Shown here: positions 1-6,933 of the stretch, in pieces
How positions within the stretch are numbered: position 1 is the first letter of the stretch
How the letters are laid out: each line of letters begins with the position of its first letter
Assembly (NCBI GenBank): GCA_003978075.1
Contig: QOAM01000133.1
Coordinates: 1-20,759, forward strand
DNA from: Thermodesulfatator sp.
GTDB lineage: Bacteria; Desulfobacterota; Thermodesulfobacteria; Thermodesulfobacteriales; Thermodesulfobacteriaceae
DNA: 20,759 nt
Reading direction: 5' to 3'
Notes under the pieces: generated by a model
Database searches by the model: none
What the model was told of the DNA's origin: nothing
Seen by the model: only the letters and a program-made list of their open reading frames with translations
Position numbers and translations under genes: made by a program

Positions 1-55
1 GACGTAGGATCCGCTGGGGTTAAGCCCCGTGGGGGTTCGAGTCCCCCCTCCCGCA
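1..55 (+). tRNA. tRNA-Leu, 3' part only (probable anticodon TAG), cut by window start
   Basis: Seen: 3' strand of the anticodon stem (TCCGC, 10-14), a long class II variable arm (GGGG 16-19 pairing CCCC 25-28), a T arm GGGGG-TTCGAGT-CCCCC (31-47), acceptor 3' strand CTCCCGC (48-54) and discriminator A at 55. A long variable arm with discriminator A points to Leu rather than Ser. CCA is not encoded (TTA follows), so it must be added after transcription. If the anticodon is TAG at 5-7, position 33 is G (base 4) rather than the expected T; see findings. The 5' half lies outside the window. Confidence 0.8.
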
Positions 56-120
56 TTAGAAATATCAAGGCTTACAGGAGCCTCTAAAAAGTGGGGCTTC
101 AATTTTATAAATTCGCTTGC

Positions 121-135
121 TGTCCATGGTGGACA
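121..135. repeat. Small perfect hairpin/palindrome between the two tRNAs
   Basis: TGTCCA (121-126) and TGGACA (130-135) form a perfect 6-bp inverted repeat with a 3-base spacer. No T-run follows on either strand, so it is not a convincing terminator. It sits in the 119-base spacer between the tRNA-Leu and the tRNA-Arg; nothing else is recognisable in that spacer. Function unknown. Confidence 0.3.
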
Positions 136-174
136 TTGGTAACGGGACCTTGGGGAAGGAGGTGTTGAGACTCT

Positions 175-251
175 TGGCGCGCCCGGGAGGACTCGAACCC
201 CCAACCATCGGATCCGAAGTCCGACGCTCTATCCAGTTGAGCTACGGGCGC
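175..251 (-). tRNA. tRNA-Arg (anticodon TCG), CCA encoded
   Basis: Read on the minus strand the cloverleaf is complete: acceptor GCGCCCG pairing CGGGCGC, T8-A9, D stem GCTC/GAGC, anticodon stem TCGGA/TCCGA with loop CTTCGGA (anticodon TCG, reads CGA), 5-base variable loop, T arm GGGGG-TTCGAGT-CCTCC with one G-T pair, discriminator G at 178, and an encoded CCA at 177-175. T33 is normal here. Its encoded CCA contrasts with the neighbouring tRNA-Leu, which lacks one. A promoter-like site lies upstream at 279-306. Confidence 0.95.
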
Positions 252-278
252 CCTTCCTTGACATCTTTACTGTCATGA

Positions 279-306
279 ATTCTACCCGATTTTATAACCG
301 CAACAA
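279..306 (-). promoter_or_regulatory. Probable promoter of the tRNA-Arg gene
   Basis: On the minus strand a TTGTTG -35 box (306-301) and a TAGAAT -10 box (284-279, 5 of 6 to consensus) are separated by 16 bases, with the tRNA 5' end about 28 bases downstream of the -10 box. An AT-rich TATAAA lies in the spacer. Position and orientation suit transcription of the tRNA-Arg; assignment is by inspection only. Confidence 0.45.
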
Positions 307-389
307 GGAGGGGCCAGGCTCATCAGGGAACCGCCCCGGATTTTCCGGAAAACTTCTCTTTGTGAGTCAGCGGTGACATCCAAATGTCT

Positions 390-474
390 GGAGAGTAAAA
401 AGGGAAGAGACCTCTTCTAGAAAGAGGTCTCCGCATTAGAGAAAAAACTCCCTAGGAGGCACCTTTTACTCTCC
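390..474. repeat. 85-bp nested inverted repeat, possible structured leader or mini-element
   Basis: An outer imperfect inverted repeat pairs 390-403 with 462-474 (13 bp, one bulged A at 401). Inside it lies a perfect 10-bp hairpin, 407-416 with 422-431 (5-base loop), and a short 4-bp hairpin, 448-451 with 455-458. As RNA this would be a three-way junction just upstream of the permease start. On the minus strand the inner hairpin is followed by a pyrimidine/T-rich run, so a minus-strand terminator is an alternative. The rest of the interval 252-530 shows no gene; it holds only the tRNA-Arg promoter and this structure. Confidence 0.55.
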
Positions 475-530
475 AACAATCCCGGGATGGTCCATTTGTG
501 ACCTTACGGGAGAAGGTGTTAAATTGGGGT

Positions 531-1589
531 ATGATGGTGGAAAAGTGGGTGGTGCTTTATCTCTCCCGATTGGGAAGTTTTTTCTTGGAGGCGGCCCCTT
601 ACATTCTCTTTGGCCTCTTACTCGCCGGGGTCTTGCGAATCTTCGTCTCTGAGGAATGGCTCAGCCGACACCTGGGAGGACACTCCCTTAAAGGGGCCCT
701 CAAGGCCGCCCTCCTGGGGCTTCCCCTTCCCCTTTGTTCCTGTGGGGTTCTGCCTGCGGCGGTAGGGCTTTATCGGGCCGGGGCCGGGCTCCCGGCCACC
801 TTCTCTTTCCTAGTGGCCACCCCCCAGACCAGTGTGGACGCCATCCTCTTGGCTTACGGACTCCTCGGGGGGTTTTTTGCCCTGGCCTACCCTCTTTCGG
901 CCCTATGGGCGGCCCTGCTGGTGGCCCTGGCCATACGTTTTGGGGCAGGTGAAGGCCCTACTTCCCCCGCTCCGGTCACCACTTCCTGCTGTTGTTCCTC
1001 CAAGGAGTCCCCGACACCCTCTTTCAAAGAAAGGATCTCCGCTTCCCTGCGTTATGCGGTGGAGGATCTGCTCGGAGAGATCGCTCGACCGCTCGTAGTG
1101 GGTTTTCTCTTAGCAGCTCTGGTAGCTCTGCTTCTTCCTACCGGGCTGGCTGAAAGGCTCTCGGCCCACGGACTGGTCTATCCGGCCATGATCCTGGTGG
1201 GGCTTCCCCTTTATGTGTGCGCCATAGCCTCCATCCCTTTGGCCTACGCCTTTCTTCTCAAGGGTTTTAGTCCGGGAGCGGTGTTAGTCTTTCTCCTCAC
1301 GGGTCCGGCTACCAATCTTACCAGTCTTACCGTGCTTTCCCGGGTCTTCGGTCTACGCCCGGTAGTCCTCTATCTCCTGGCCCTTACCTTGGCTGCCTTT
1401 TCCGCAGGCCTGCTCCTGGACACCTTCTTCCCTCAGGTTGCCTTGGGGATGGGCCCGGCAGGGGGAAAAGAGGGCCTAAAACTCCTGCACCTCGTAGCGG
1501 CGGTGGTGCTGGGCCTCCTCCTAACACGGGAGATCCTCTGGAAACCTCTGCGAAAAAACCAGAAAAGGACTTGCGCCTGTCACGGCTAA
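531..1589 (+). CDS. Permease of the CSCG/SO_0444-type Cu/Zn efflux family
   Basis: Polytopic inner-membrane protein of about 352 residues, likely exporting a soft metal ion (copper or zinc) from the cytoplasm. Seen: several long hydrophobic segments in two blocks, the family signature PLPLCSCGVLP (Cys 69 and 71), an ATPQTSVD motif after it, a central hydrophilic loop with a CCCSS cluster (about 153-157), the second-half ATNLTSL motif, and a Cys/His C-terminal tail ending CACHG. The duplicated membrane block and Cys-rich loop fit this permease family (Pfam ArsP_1/DUF318-like), so an arsenic-type substrate cannot be excluded. Start is uncertain: ATG 531 or 534 gives an N-terminus of family-like length, while an upstream GTG at 498 with GGATGG seven bases before it would add 11 residues. 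Its stop overlaps the convergent RNA ligase stop by 4 bases. A nested inverted repeat lies upstream. Confidence 0.85.
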   Translation: MMVEKWVVLYLSRLGSFFLEAAPYILFGLLLAGVLRIFVSEEWLSRHLGGHSLKGALKAALLGLPLPLCSCGVLPAAVGLYRAGAGLPATFSFLVATPQTSVDAILLAYGLLGGFFALAYPLSALWAALLVALAIRFGAGEGPTSPAPVTTSCCCSSKESPTPSFKERISASLRYAVEDLLGEIARPLVVGFLLAALVALLLPTGLAERLSAHGLVYPAMILVGLPLYVCAIASIPLAYAFLLKGFSPGAVLVFLLTGPATNLTSLTVLSRVFGLRPVVLYLLALTLAAFSAGLLLDTFFPQVALGMGPAGGKEGLKLLHLVAAVVLGLLLTREILWKPLRKNQKRTCACHG

Positions 1590-2743
1590 TCTACCACGGA
1601 AAAACCCTCCAGTTTTTGGCGCCAAAAGGCCGTGGCCCGGGGATAGATCTTGCGAAAGGTCACCTCAAGGTACTCGCCGCGCCTTTTCTCCTTCAGGACC
1701 TCCACTTTTACCTGAGCGTGCCGAAAGTGGACTAAGAGGGCCCTAAAAGCCCTCTCCGTGCGAAAACGCACCTGAAAGGTTTCAGCCACAGGTTCCCCTT
1801 GGGCTACCCTTTCTAGAAACTCTCTCAGGCCCCGAAAGACCCTTTCTACCGGTTCTCCTGATCCCACATCTCCAAAAAGCTCCCAGTGACTGAGGATATA
1901 GCGCACTAGACGGTGGGTGAGATATTGCGAAGGGACCTCTCCCAGGTAAGGAAAGACCACGCGCATATCTTCTAAGTTGGAGACCGGGGTTACATACTTA
2001 AGATAAGGCCTCCCGGAGACTCCCTTGAGGACCACCCCTTCTCTTCCCTCGGCCTCGTAGCGCCGCAGGAGGGCGAGAAGAGGAGAAAGATCGCCGGGCC
2101 AGAAAGGTCCGGAAACTTCTGGAGCGGGAAACCCGTAAGCCTCCAGGAGGGCGTATTTTTCCTCTGGAGGGAGAAGGTGACCCTCGGGAAGGCGCATAAG
2201 ATCGAAAACGAAAAAACGTACATCTTCTTTGATGTAGGGTGGCCATTCCCCCACAAAGGGATTCCCCGGACCGGCCACCTCACAGCAGACCGCAAGCTCC
2301 GGGTGGTCCTCGAAGAATTCCGAAAGACGGGGCAGAAAATCCGGCCAGCGATCCGTAGCAAAGGGGCAAATAAAGCCCCTGCGGGTCACGGCCAGGATCT
2401 CCCGTCCCGTCCGAAAAAGACGCACATTGTAACCTTCTATCTTTTCTTCGGCGAAAAAGGCTTCGGAAAAGTAGCGAGGCACCCCGGTAGAAAGGCGAAA
2501 GATCCGGGGAATATGTGGAAAACCGGGGACCAGAATCTCCTCTCCCAAGATGGTTCCTTCGGGAAAACCCCGCACATCTCGCCGCAGGCGAAAGAGGTTG
2601 GCTTCTGTGCCGAGGAGGGGCACCACCCGGGCCTCGGCCAAGGCCGATTCCCACACCTCAAGCGGCACCTTCCTTACTTCCGGATTGCGGGCGTAAAGGG
2701 AGGCAAACCGCCGGCGCAGGGCCTCAAAACGCTCCGCTTCCAT
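1586..2743 (-). CDS. ATP-dependent RNA ligase, archaeal Rnl3 (Pab1020) type
   Basis: 385-residue nucleotidyltransferase predicted to seal 5'-phosphate and 3'-OH RNA ends via enzyme-AMP and RNA-adenylate. Seen: motif I with lysine K101 in KIEGYNVR, motif III-like CEVAGPGNP (about 154-162), FFVFDLM (about 177-183), motif IV EGVVLK (235-240) and motif V YLKY (247-250), followed by an alpha-helical C-terminal region of about 120 residues. Order and length match the archaeal homodimeric RNA ligase family rather than T4 Rnl1/Rnl2. The Asp usual in KxDG is Glu here. ATG start overlaps the end of rtcA by 20 bases, implying translational coupling. Presence in a bacterial genome suggests ancient transfer among thermophiles (inference). 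Physiological substrate unknown. Confidence 0.9.
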   Translation of the reverse strand: MEAERFEALRRRFASLYARNPEVRKVPLEVWESALAEARVVPLLGTEANLFRLRRDVRGFPEGTILGEEILVPGFPHIPRIFRLSTGVPRYFSEAFFAEEKIEGYNVRLFRTGREILAVTRRGFICPFATDRWPDFLPRLSEFFEDHPELAVCCEVAGPGNPFVGEWPPYIKEDVRFFVFDLMRLPEGHLLPPEEKYALLEAYGFPAPEVSGPFWPGDLSPLLALLRRYEAEGREGVVLKGVSGRPYLKYVTPVSNLEDMRVVFPYLGEVPSQYLTHRLVRYILSHWELFGDVGSGEPVERVFRGLREFLERVAQGEPVAETFQVRFRTERAFRALLVHFRHAQVKVEVLKEKRRGEYLEVTFRKIYPRATAFWRQKLEGFSVVD

Positions 2744-3761
2744 GGAGGAGCACCTCTGCAGGTTCTCCCTCTTTCCCCTGGATTTCTATCTTTACCGGAA
2801 GAAACTGTCGAATAACCCAAGCATTAGTGAGAAGGTGCCTGGTCACCCGGGGGGTACGAAAACGTGTAGAGCCACAGGCCAGGGCCGCAGGGAGAAGCAA
2901 CTGATCCGCCAGGTGCTCATCGAGAGAGGCTCCAGTCTCCATGATTTGAAGATAAGGCTTCACGGCTTCCTCAGCCACCCTCTCCGCAGGCTTTCCCCGA
3001 GCTCCCAGGGCGAAGGCTCCGGCCCTCTGGGATCCCTTGCGTCCCACCACCCCTACAAAGGTCCCGGGGGAGGCGCTTTGGGCCTTTTCCAGACGGATCT
3101 CCACGGAAAGCCCGGCCTCCCGCAGGAGCTTTTCCGCCCGGGCCGCCTGACGCCGCCGAATATGCTCCGGGAGATCCGCGGTCACCAAGGAGATCACTCG
3201 GGTAATCTCCGGCCGGAAGGGTTTCCCCAGGTCTATCCCTTGCAGTTCCCTTAGCGGACGAATCTCCGCCAGGAACTCCCCTCCTCCCCGCGGGTAAAAA
3301 CCGTACTTTCGCAGGACAAGCCTTCCGGAAAGGCCCAGGGCCTCGACCACAGGCCAGAAGACCTCAGCTAGATAGTGAAAGCAGGGGCTTTGGGGCACAT
3401 GGGTGCCCCCGCGCAGGAGAAGACGCCCGCCCCCGGCCCAAGCTAGAGGAAGATAGAGGGTCTGAAAGAGGAGGGAAGTGGCCCCGGCGGTCCCGATCTC
3501 TAGTGTGTAGGCCCCGGGGCGGGGAGGTCCTGGACGAAAGAGGATCTCCCGGGAGCCCTTCTCCGCCCCTTCCACCTCCGCCCCGGAGAGACGAGCTGCC
3601 CCCAGCACACAGGCCAGGTGCTGGGGCCGCAACCCGGGTTTGGGCCTTCCGGCGCGGATGTTTACCAAACGAAAGGGGCGACCGGTAAGGATGGAAAGGG
3701 TGAGGGCCGTGCGCAGGATCTGCCCTCCTCCCTCTCCGTAGGAACCATCAAGGACCAGCAT
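2724..3761 (-). CDS. rtcA: RNA 3'-terminal phosphate cyclase RtcA
   Basis: 345-residue enzyme converting RNA 3'-phosphate ends to 2',3'-cyclic phosphate through an enzyme-histidine-AMP intermediate; the family can also adenylate 5'-phosphate ends. Seen: N-terminal DGSYGEGGGQILR, the KPGLRPQHLA motif, GTAGATSLLFQTLYLPL, FYPRGGGE, and the C-terminal EHLADQLLLPAAL carrying the nucleophilic histidine at about 283. Length agrees with bacterial and archaeal RtcA. Start chosen at the ATG just before the LVLDGSYGEGG motif: the upstream gene's stop TAG lies one base before it (TAGGATG), so the two are coupled. No RtcR regulator or RtcB ligase is seen; an RNA ligase of another family follows instead. 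Confidence 0.95.
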   Translation of the reverse strand: MLVLDGSYGEGGGQILRTALTLSILTGRPFRLVNIRAGRPKPGLRPQHLACVLGAARLSGAEVEGAEKGSREILFRPGPPRPGAYTLEIGTAGATSLLFQTLYLPLAWAGGGRLLLRGGTHVPQSPCFHYLAEVFWPVVEALGLSGRLVLRKYGFYPRGGGEFLAEIRPLRELQGIDLGKPFRPEITRVISLVTADLPEHIRRRQAARAEKLLREAGLSVEIRLEKAQSASPGTFVGVVGRKGSQRAGAFALGARGKPAERVAEEAVKPYLQIMETGASLDEHLADQLLLPAALACGSTRFRTPRVTRHLLTNAWVIRQFLPVKIEIQGKEGEPAEVLLHGSGAF

Positions 3762-3762
3762 C

Positions 3763-4704
3763 CTAGCGCCGATGGCAGGCCACCCGGTGTCCCGGTGCAA
3801 TCTCCCGGAGTTTTGGTCTTTCCTCTTTACACGGATCCCGGGCCTCGGGACAGCGGGGATGAAACACGCAACCCGAGGGCCGCCGCAGGAGACTCGGGGG
3901 CTCCCCCCAGAGAGGCCTTCGAGGACGCTCCTTCCCAGGCACCGCAGCTAGCAGGGCCTCGGTGTAGGGATGAAGCCTCCCCCCGGCCAGAAAGACCTCC
4001 CGCGGGGCCTCTTCCACGATCTCTCCCAGATACATGACCGCCACCCGCTGGCTCAAATAGAGGACCACCGGAAGATCGTGCGAGATGAAGAGATAGCTCA
4101 TGGAAAAGCGTCGCTGGAGCTCCAAGAGGAGCTCCAAGATCTGGGCCTGCACAGAGACATCGAGAGCCGAGGTGGGCTCGTCCAGGACTACCACCCGGGG
4201 TCGGGTGATGAGGGCCCGGGCCAGGGCCACCCGTTGGCGCTGCCCCCCGGAGAGCTGATGGGGGAAGCGGGGAAGGAGCTCCTTCTCGAGCCCCACTAGG
4301 CTCAACATCTCTACGGCCTGTTCTCGGGCCTCCTGCCGGGGCACCCCGAGAAGTTTCAGGGGTTCGGTAACCAAGTCTTCCACCCGCTTGCGGGGGTTGA
4401 GGGAGGCCGCCGGATCCTGGAAGACGGCTTGAAGCGCCGGACGCAGACGGCGCCTTTCTTGGCGAGAAAGTCTCCAGTAAGGCCGTCCTAGAAAGTAAAA
4501 TTCTCCCCGGTCGGGTTTTTCGAGGGCCAGGGCCAGGCGGGCCAGGGTGCTCTTGCCGCAGCCGCTCTCCCCCACCAGCCCTAGGATCTCGTTTTTACGC
4601 AGTTCCAAACTCAGCTCTCGGAGCACGGAGAGCCGGGCCCCCTGGCCCCAAAAACTCCGCAGGCCGTAGGACTTTTCCACCTCCCGGAGGACGAGCATGC
4701 TCAT
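3763..4704 (-). CDS. Peptide/nickel-type ABC transporter ATP-binding protein (DppF/OppF-like)
   Basis: 313-residue ATPase that would energise import through a Dpp/Opp-type permease. Seen: Walker A GESGCGKST (K51), Q-loop VFQDP, signature LSGGQRQRVALARAL, Walker B VVVLDEPTSALD, H-loop FISHD, then the C-terminal oligopeptide-transporter extension with HPYTEALL and a Cys motif (CVFHPRCPEARDPC). Start chosen at the ATG that overlaps the upstream stop as ATGA, preceded by GAGGTG at good spacing; two further in-frame ATGs lie nearby. Followed one base later by rtcA. No permease or binding protein gene is adjacent, so the substrate (peptide, nickel or other) cannot be stated. Confidence 0.93.
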   Translation of the reverse strand: MSMLVLREVEKSYGLRSFWGQGARLSVLRELSLELRKNEILGLVGESGCGKSTLARLALALEKPDRGEFYFLGRPYWRLSRQERRRLRPALQAVFQDPAASLNPRKRVEDLVTEPLKLLGVPRQEAREQAVEMLSLVGLEKELLPRFPHQLSGGQRQRVALARALITRPRVVVLDEPTSALDVSVQAQILELLLELQRRFSMSYLFISHDLPVVLYLSQRVAVMYLGEIVEEAPREVFLAGGRLHPYTEALLAAVPGKERPRRPLWGEPPSLLRRPSGCVFHPRCPEARDPCKEERPKLREIAPGHRVACHRR

Positions 4705-5651
4705 CGCCGAAAACACCTCACCTTCCGGCCCGGGTTCACCTCACGGAGCTCAGGGTGTTCTTTCACGCAGCGTTCCTTTCTTTCCGGACATCGGGGAGCG
4801 AAGCGGCAACCCACGGGCCATCTTCCCGGGGAGGGTACCTGTCCGGGCAAAGCCTCAAGGCGCCTCACCCCCAGCCGGGGGAAGGCAGCCAGAAGCCCCC
4901 GGGTATAAGGATGGAGAGGTTCCTCAAATAGGGCCTCCCGCGAGGCCTCTTCCACGATCTCTCCGGCATACATCACCGCCACCCGGTCGGCCACTTCCTG
5001 GATCACCGAAAGATCGTGGGAGATGAAAAGAAAGGCCAGGTGGCGCCGGGCGCGCAGTTCCTTGAAAAGTTCCAGAATCTGGGCCTGAACGGTAACATCA
5101 AGCGCAGTGGTGGGCTCGTCAGCCACCAGGACCTCCGGCTCCCCGGCCAGGGCCATGGCGATCATAGCCCGTTGGCGCATGCCTCCGGAAAGCTCGTGGG
5201 GATAATTGCGATAACGCACCTCCGGGTCTGGAAGGCGCACCTCCGCGAGCAATCGCAGGGTCTCTTCGCGAGCGGCCTTTCCACGTAGCCCCCGGTGCTC
5301 CAGGAGCACCTCCTCGATTTGGTAGCCGATGGTGAAGACAGGATTAAGGGCACTCAGGGGCTCTTGAAAGATGAGCGCCAGGTGCCGCCCCCGAAAGCGC
5401 CGCCGTTCTTCCGTTGAAAGACTTAAGAGATCCTGATCCCGAAAAAGGACCCGTCCTTCTAAGGGAATTACTCCCGGAGGAAAGAGACCCAAGCAGGAGA
5501 GACCGGTAAGCGACTTTCCGCAGCCGCTCTCCCCCACCAGCCCTAGAATCTCCCCCACCTGGAGATGAAAACTTACGCTCTTTAAGAGGAATGGCCCGCC
5601 GGCCAGGCCCAAACAGAGCCCTTCAACCCGTAGGAGGGGAACCCCCTCCAC
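4701..5651 (-). CDS. Peptide/nickel-type ABC transporter ATP-binding protein (DppD/OppD-like)
   Basis: 316-residue partner of the downstream ATPase; the two would form the nucleotide-binding heterodimer of a Dpp/Opp transporter at the inner membrane. Seen: Walker A GESGCGKSLT, IFQEPLSALNP Q-loop, LSGGMRQRAMIAMAL signature, Walker B VLVADEPTTALD, FISHDLSV, and the C-terminal HPYTRGLLAAFP plus CRFAPRCPERKERC Cys motif typical of this subfamily. GTG start eight bases after the upstream FKBP stop; a GGAGG lies about 13 bases before it. Overlaps the next ATPase by 4 bases. Confidence 0.93.
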   Translation of the reverse strand: MEGVPLLRVEGLCLGLAGGPFLLKSVSFHLQVGEILGLVGESGCGKSLTGLSCLGLFPPGVIPLEGRVLFRDQDLLSLSTEERRRFRGRHLALIFQEPLSALNPVFTIGYQIEEVLLEHRGLRGKAAREETLRLLAEVRLPDPEVRYRNYPHELSGGMRQRAMIAMALAGEPEVLVADEPTTALDVTVQAQILELFKELRARRHLAFLFISHDLSVIQEVADRVAVMYAGEIVEEASREALFEEPLHPYTRGLLAAFPRLGVRRLEALPGQVPSPGRWPVGCRFAPRCPERKERCVKEHPELREVNPGRKVRCFRR

Positions 5652-5659
5652 CCTTAAGC

Positions 5660-6154
5660 TCAGCCTCCGCCGCAGCGGCGGATCTCCGCCGCCAGGATCT
5701 CCTGAGGCGTAGCCTCCCGCACGGTCTCAATGCGGATGCGCATGATGACCTTCTTTCCGGCAGCCGGATGATTGAAGTCGGCCTTGACCCGGTCGCCTTC
5801 TACAGCCAGCACCTTGAAAAAGGTCTTCTGCCCGAAGGGCCCCTCCTCTTCGTAGTAAGTCCCCGGTCGGGCCCGTTCAGGATGTCTGAGGCGAGAAAGA
5901 GGAATCTCTTTTACTAGATGGGGCTGATGCGGTCCGTAGGCCGCCTCCGGAGGAATGGTGACCGTAATCTCTTCGTTTTCTCGCGCCCCTTCAATGGCCC
6001 GCTCGATCAGAGGAAGCACAGGCTCCCTTCCGTAGATAAAAGAGGCCTGAAGTGGTCGCTTAAACCACTCCGGAGCTTCCTCACCCTCGATATCCAGGGC
6101 GTAAGTAAGCACCACCACCCGATCCGGTCCTACGGTCAATTCCATATCCCTCAC
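5660..6154 (-). CDS. FKBP-type peptidyl-prolyl isomerase, SlyD-like
   Basis: 164-residue cytoplasmic prolyl isomerase/chaperone. Seen: an FKBP half (VVVLTYAL), the VLPLIERAIEGA helix, IPPEAAYG just before an insert-in-flap chaperone domain, the returning FKBP strand with DFNHPAAGK (SlyD signature), and a short tail ending RRCGGG. The His-rich metal-binding tail of E. coli SlyD is absent. GTG start at 6154 has AGAGG five bases before it; an ATG three codons later is the alternative. The gene is preceded by an 80-base gap with a promoter-like site and is followed eight bases later by the ABC ATPase pair. SlyD can assist nickel metallochaperone work, which would suit a nickel reading of those ATPases, but this is speculation. 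Confidence 0.88.
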   Translation of the reverse strand: MRDMELTVGPDRVVVLTYALDIEGEEAPEWFKRPLQASFIYGREPVLPLIERAIEGARENEEITVTIPPEAAYGPHQPHLVKEIPLSRLRHPERARPGTYYEEEGPFGQKTFFKVLAVEGDRVKADFNHPAAGKKVIMRIRIETVREATPQEILAAEIRRCGGG

Positions 6155-6210
6155 CCTTACCTCTCTCTAAAAAGATTTGGGCTACTGCCCCCCTGCTTGG
6201 CGCTTTCTAT

Positions 6211-6237
6211 CTTATACCTGGCCAGCCCCCTTGTCTA
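6211..6237 (-). promoter_or_regulatory. Possible promoter for the slyD-dppDF-rtcA-ligase run
   Basis: On the minus strand TAGACA (6237-6232, one mismatch to the -35 consensus) and TATAAG (6216-6211, one mismatch to the -10 consensus) are separated by 15 bases, slightly short. The -35 box overlaps the sfsA stop codon, so the downstream genes could be transcribed separately from dprA-sfsA. A small GGGC-AGTA-GCCC hairpin lies between it and the slyD start. Confidence 0.4.
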
Positions 6238-6933
6238 GGAGACCCTCACGGGTAACGCGCTTTTAAAAGAGATACCATGGCCGTCGTAGGTGAGGAGGTA
6301 GGCCCGGGCCTCCAGCCCCTCTTCCAGGGCCGCGGCCAGGGCTCGGGCAAAATCCGGCTGGATCTCTTCGGCAGGTCGTATCTCCTCCGCCTCTTGACGA
6401 AAGACCAGGAAAAGGAGCCCTGCCCGGAAGCCTTCTTGAAGAAGCCTCCGCAAGGTCTGAAGATGGCGCAGGCCCCGCAAGGTAGGTGCGTCGGGAAAGA
6501 GGGCCGTCTTCCCCCGGGCCCAGGTAACCCCTTTGACCTCCACCCAAAGAGGGCCCCGGGGGGTCTCTAGCCGAAAATCCAGACGCCCCTCCTCCACCTC
6601 CGGCTCGGCCTTTAGATCTGAAAACTCTCCAAAAGGTTTTTGCAAAAAGAAAAGGTTGGCCGCGATTTGGCGATGATAGCCTGAGTGACAAAAACACCAG
6701 TAGTCCTCCAGGCGTATAGCTAGCACATCCCAGCGCGTGCGTCTCCTTCGCCCCCTTACAGAGCGCAAGGCCACCCGTCTTCCGGGGCGGATCAGATCCG
6801 GGAGTCTTCCCGGATCGTGAAGATGGGCCTCCTCTTCCCGTCCCTGGATAAGGACCTGCACCAAAAAACGGTTGGGACGGGAGAGAAGCTTCCCCTCCGC
6901 TTGATAAGAAATAGTCCAGAGATACAAGCTCAA
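6235..6933 (-). CDS. sfsA: SfsA family DNA-binding protein/nuclease
   Basis: 232-residue protein of the sugar fermentation stimulation family: an N-terminal OB-like part and a restriction-nuclease-like fold. Seen: RFLVQV then AHLHDPGRLPDLIRPG, the HSGYH segment, RLDFRLETPRG, and the catalytic-like WVEVKGVTWARGKTALFPDAPTLRGLRHLQTL, as in canonical SfsA; length is typical (about 230). Reported start is a TTG overlapping the dprA stop as TTGA; a second TTG two codons later has better spacing from the AGAGG upstream. Biological role of the family remains uncertain; nuclease activity has been reported. Confidence 0.92.
   Translation of the reverse strand: MSLYLWTISYQAEGKLLSRPNRFLVQVLIQGREEEAHLHDPGRLPDLIRPGRRVALRSVRGRRRRTRWDVLAIRLEDYWCFCHSGYHRQIAANLFFLQKPFGEFSDLKAEPEVEEGRLDFRLETPRGPLWVEVKGVTWARGKTALFPDAPTLRGLRHLQTLRRLLQEGFRAGLLFLVFRQEAEEIRPAEEIQPDFARALAAALEEGLEARAYLLTYDGHGISFKSALPVRVS

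Noticed and set aside
68..83. AGGCT-N6-AGCCT hairpin as terminator of the tRNA-Arg transcript
   Set aside because: Stem is only 5 bp and no real T-run follows on the minus strand.
258..263. Perfect TTGACA on the plus strand as -35 of a promoter for the permease
   Set aside because: No acceptable -10 hexamer occurs 15-19 bases downstream; it is also part of a TGACA/TGTCA dyad in the tRNA-Arg leader.
2177..2815. Long open frame on the plus strand opposite the RNA ligase gene
   Set aside because: It is antisense to a clearly recognised gene, has low-complexity composition, no domain motifs and no ribosome site; it reflects high-GC codon structure.
6166..6194. GGGC-AGTA-GCCC hairpin with a downstream T-run on the minus strand, as a terminator or attenuator before slyD
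   Set aside because: Only 4 bp of stem; it lies between the candidate promoter and the slyD start, with no supporting alternative structure.
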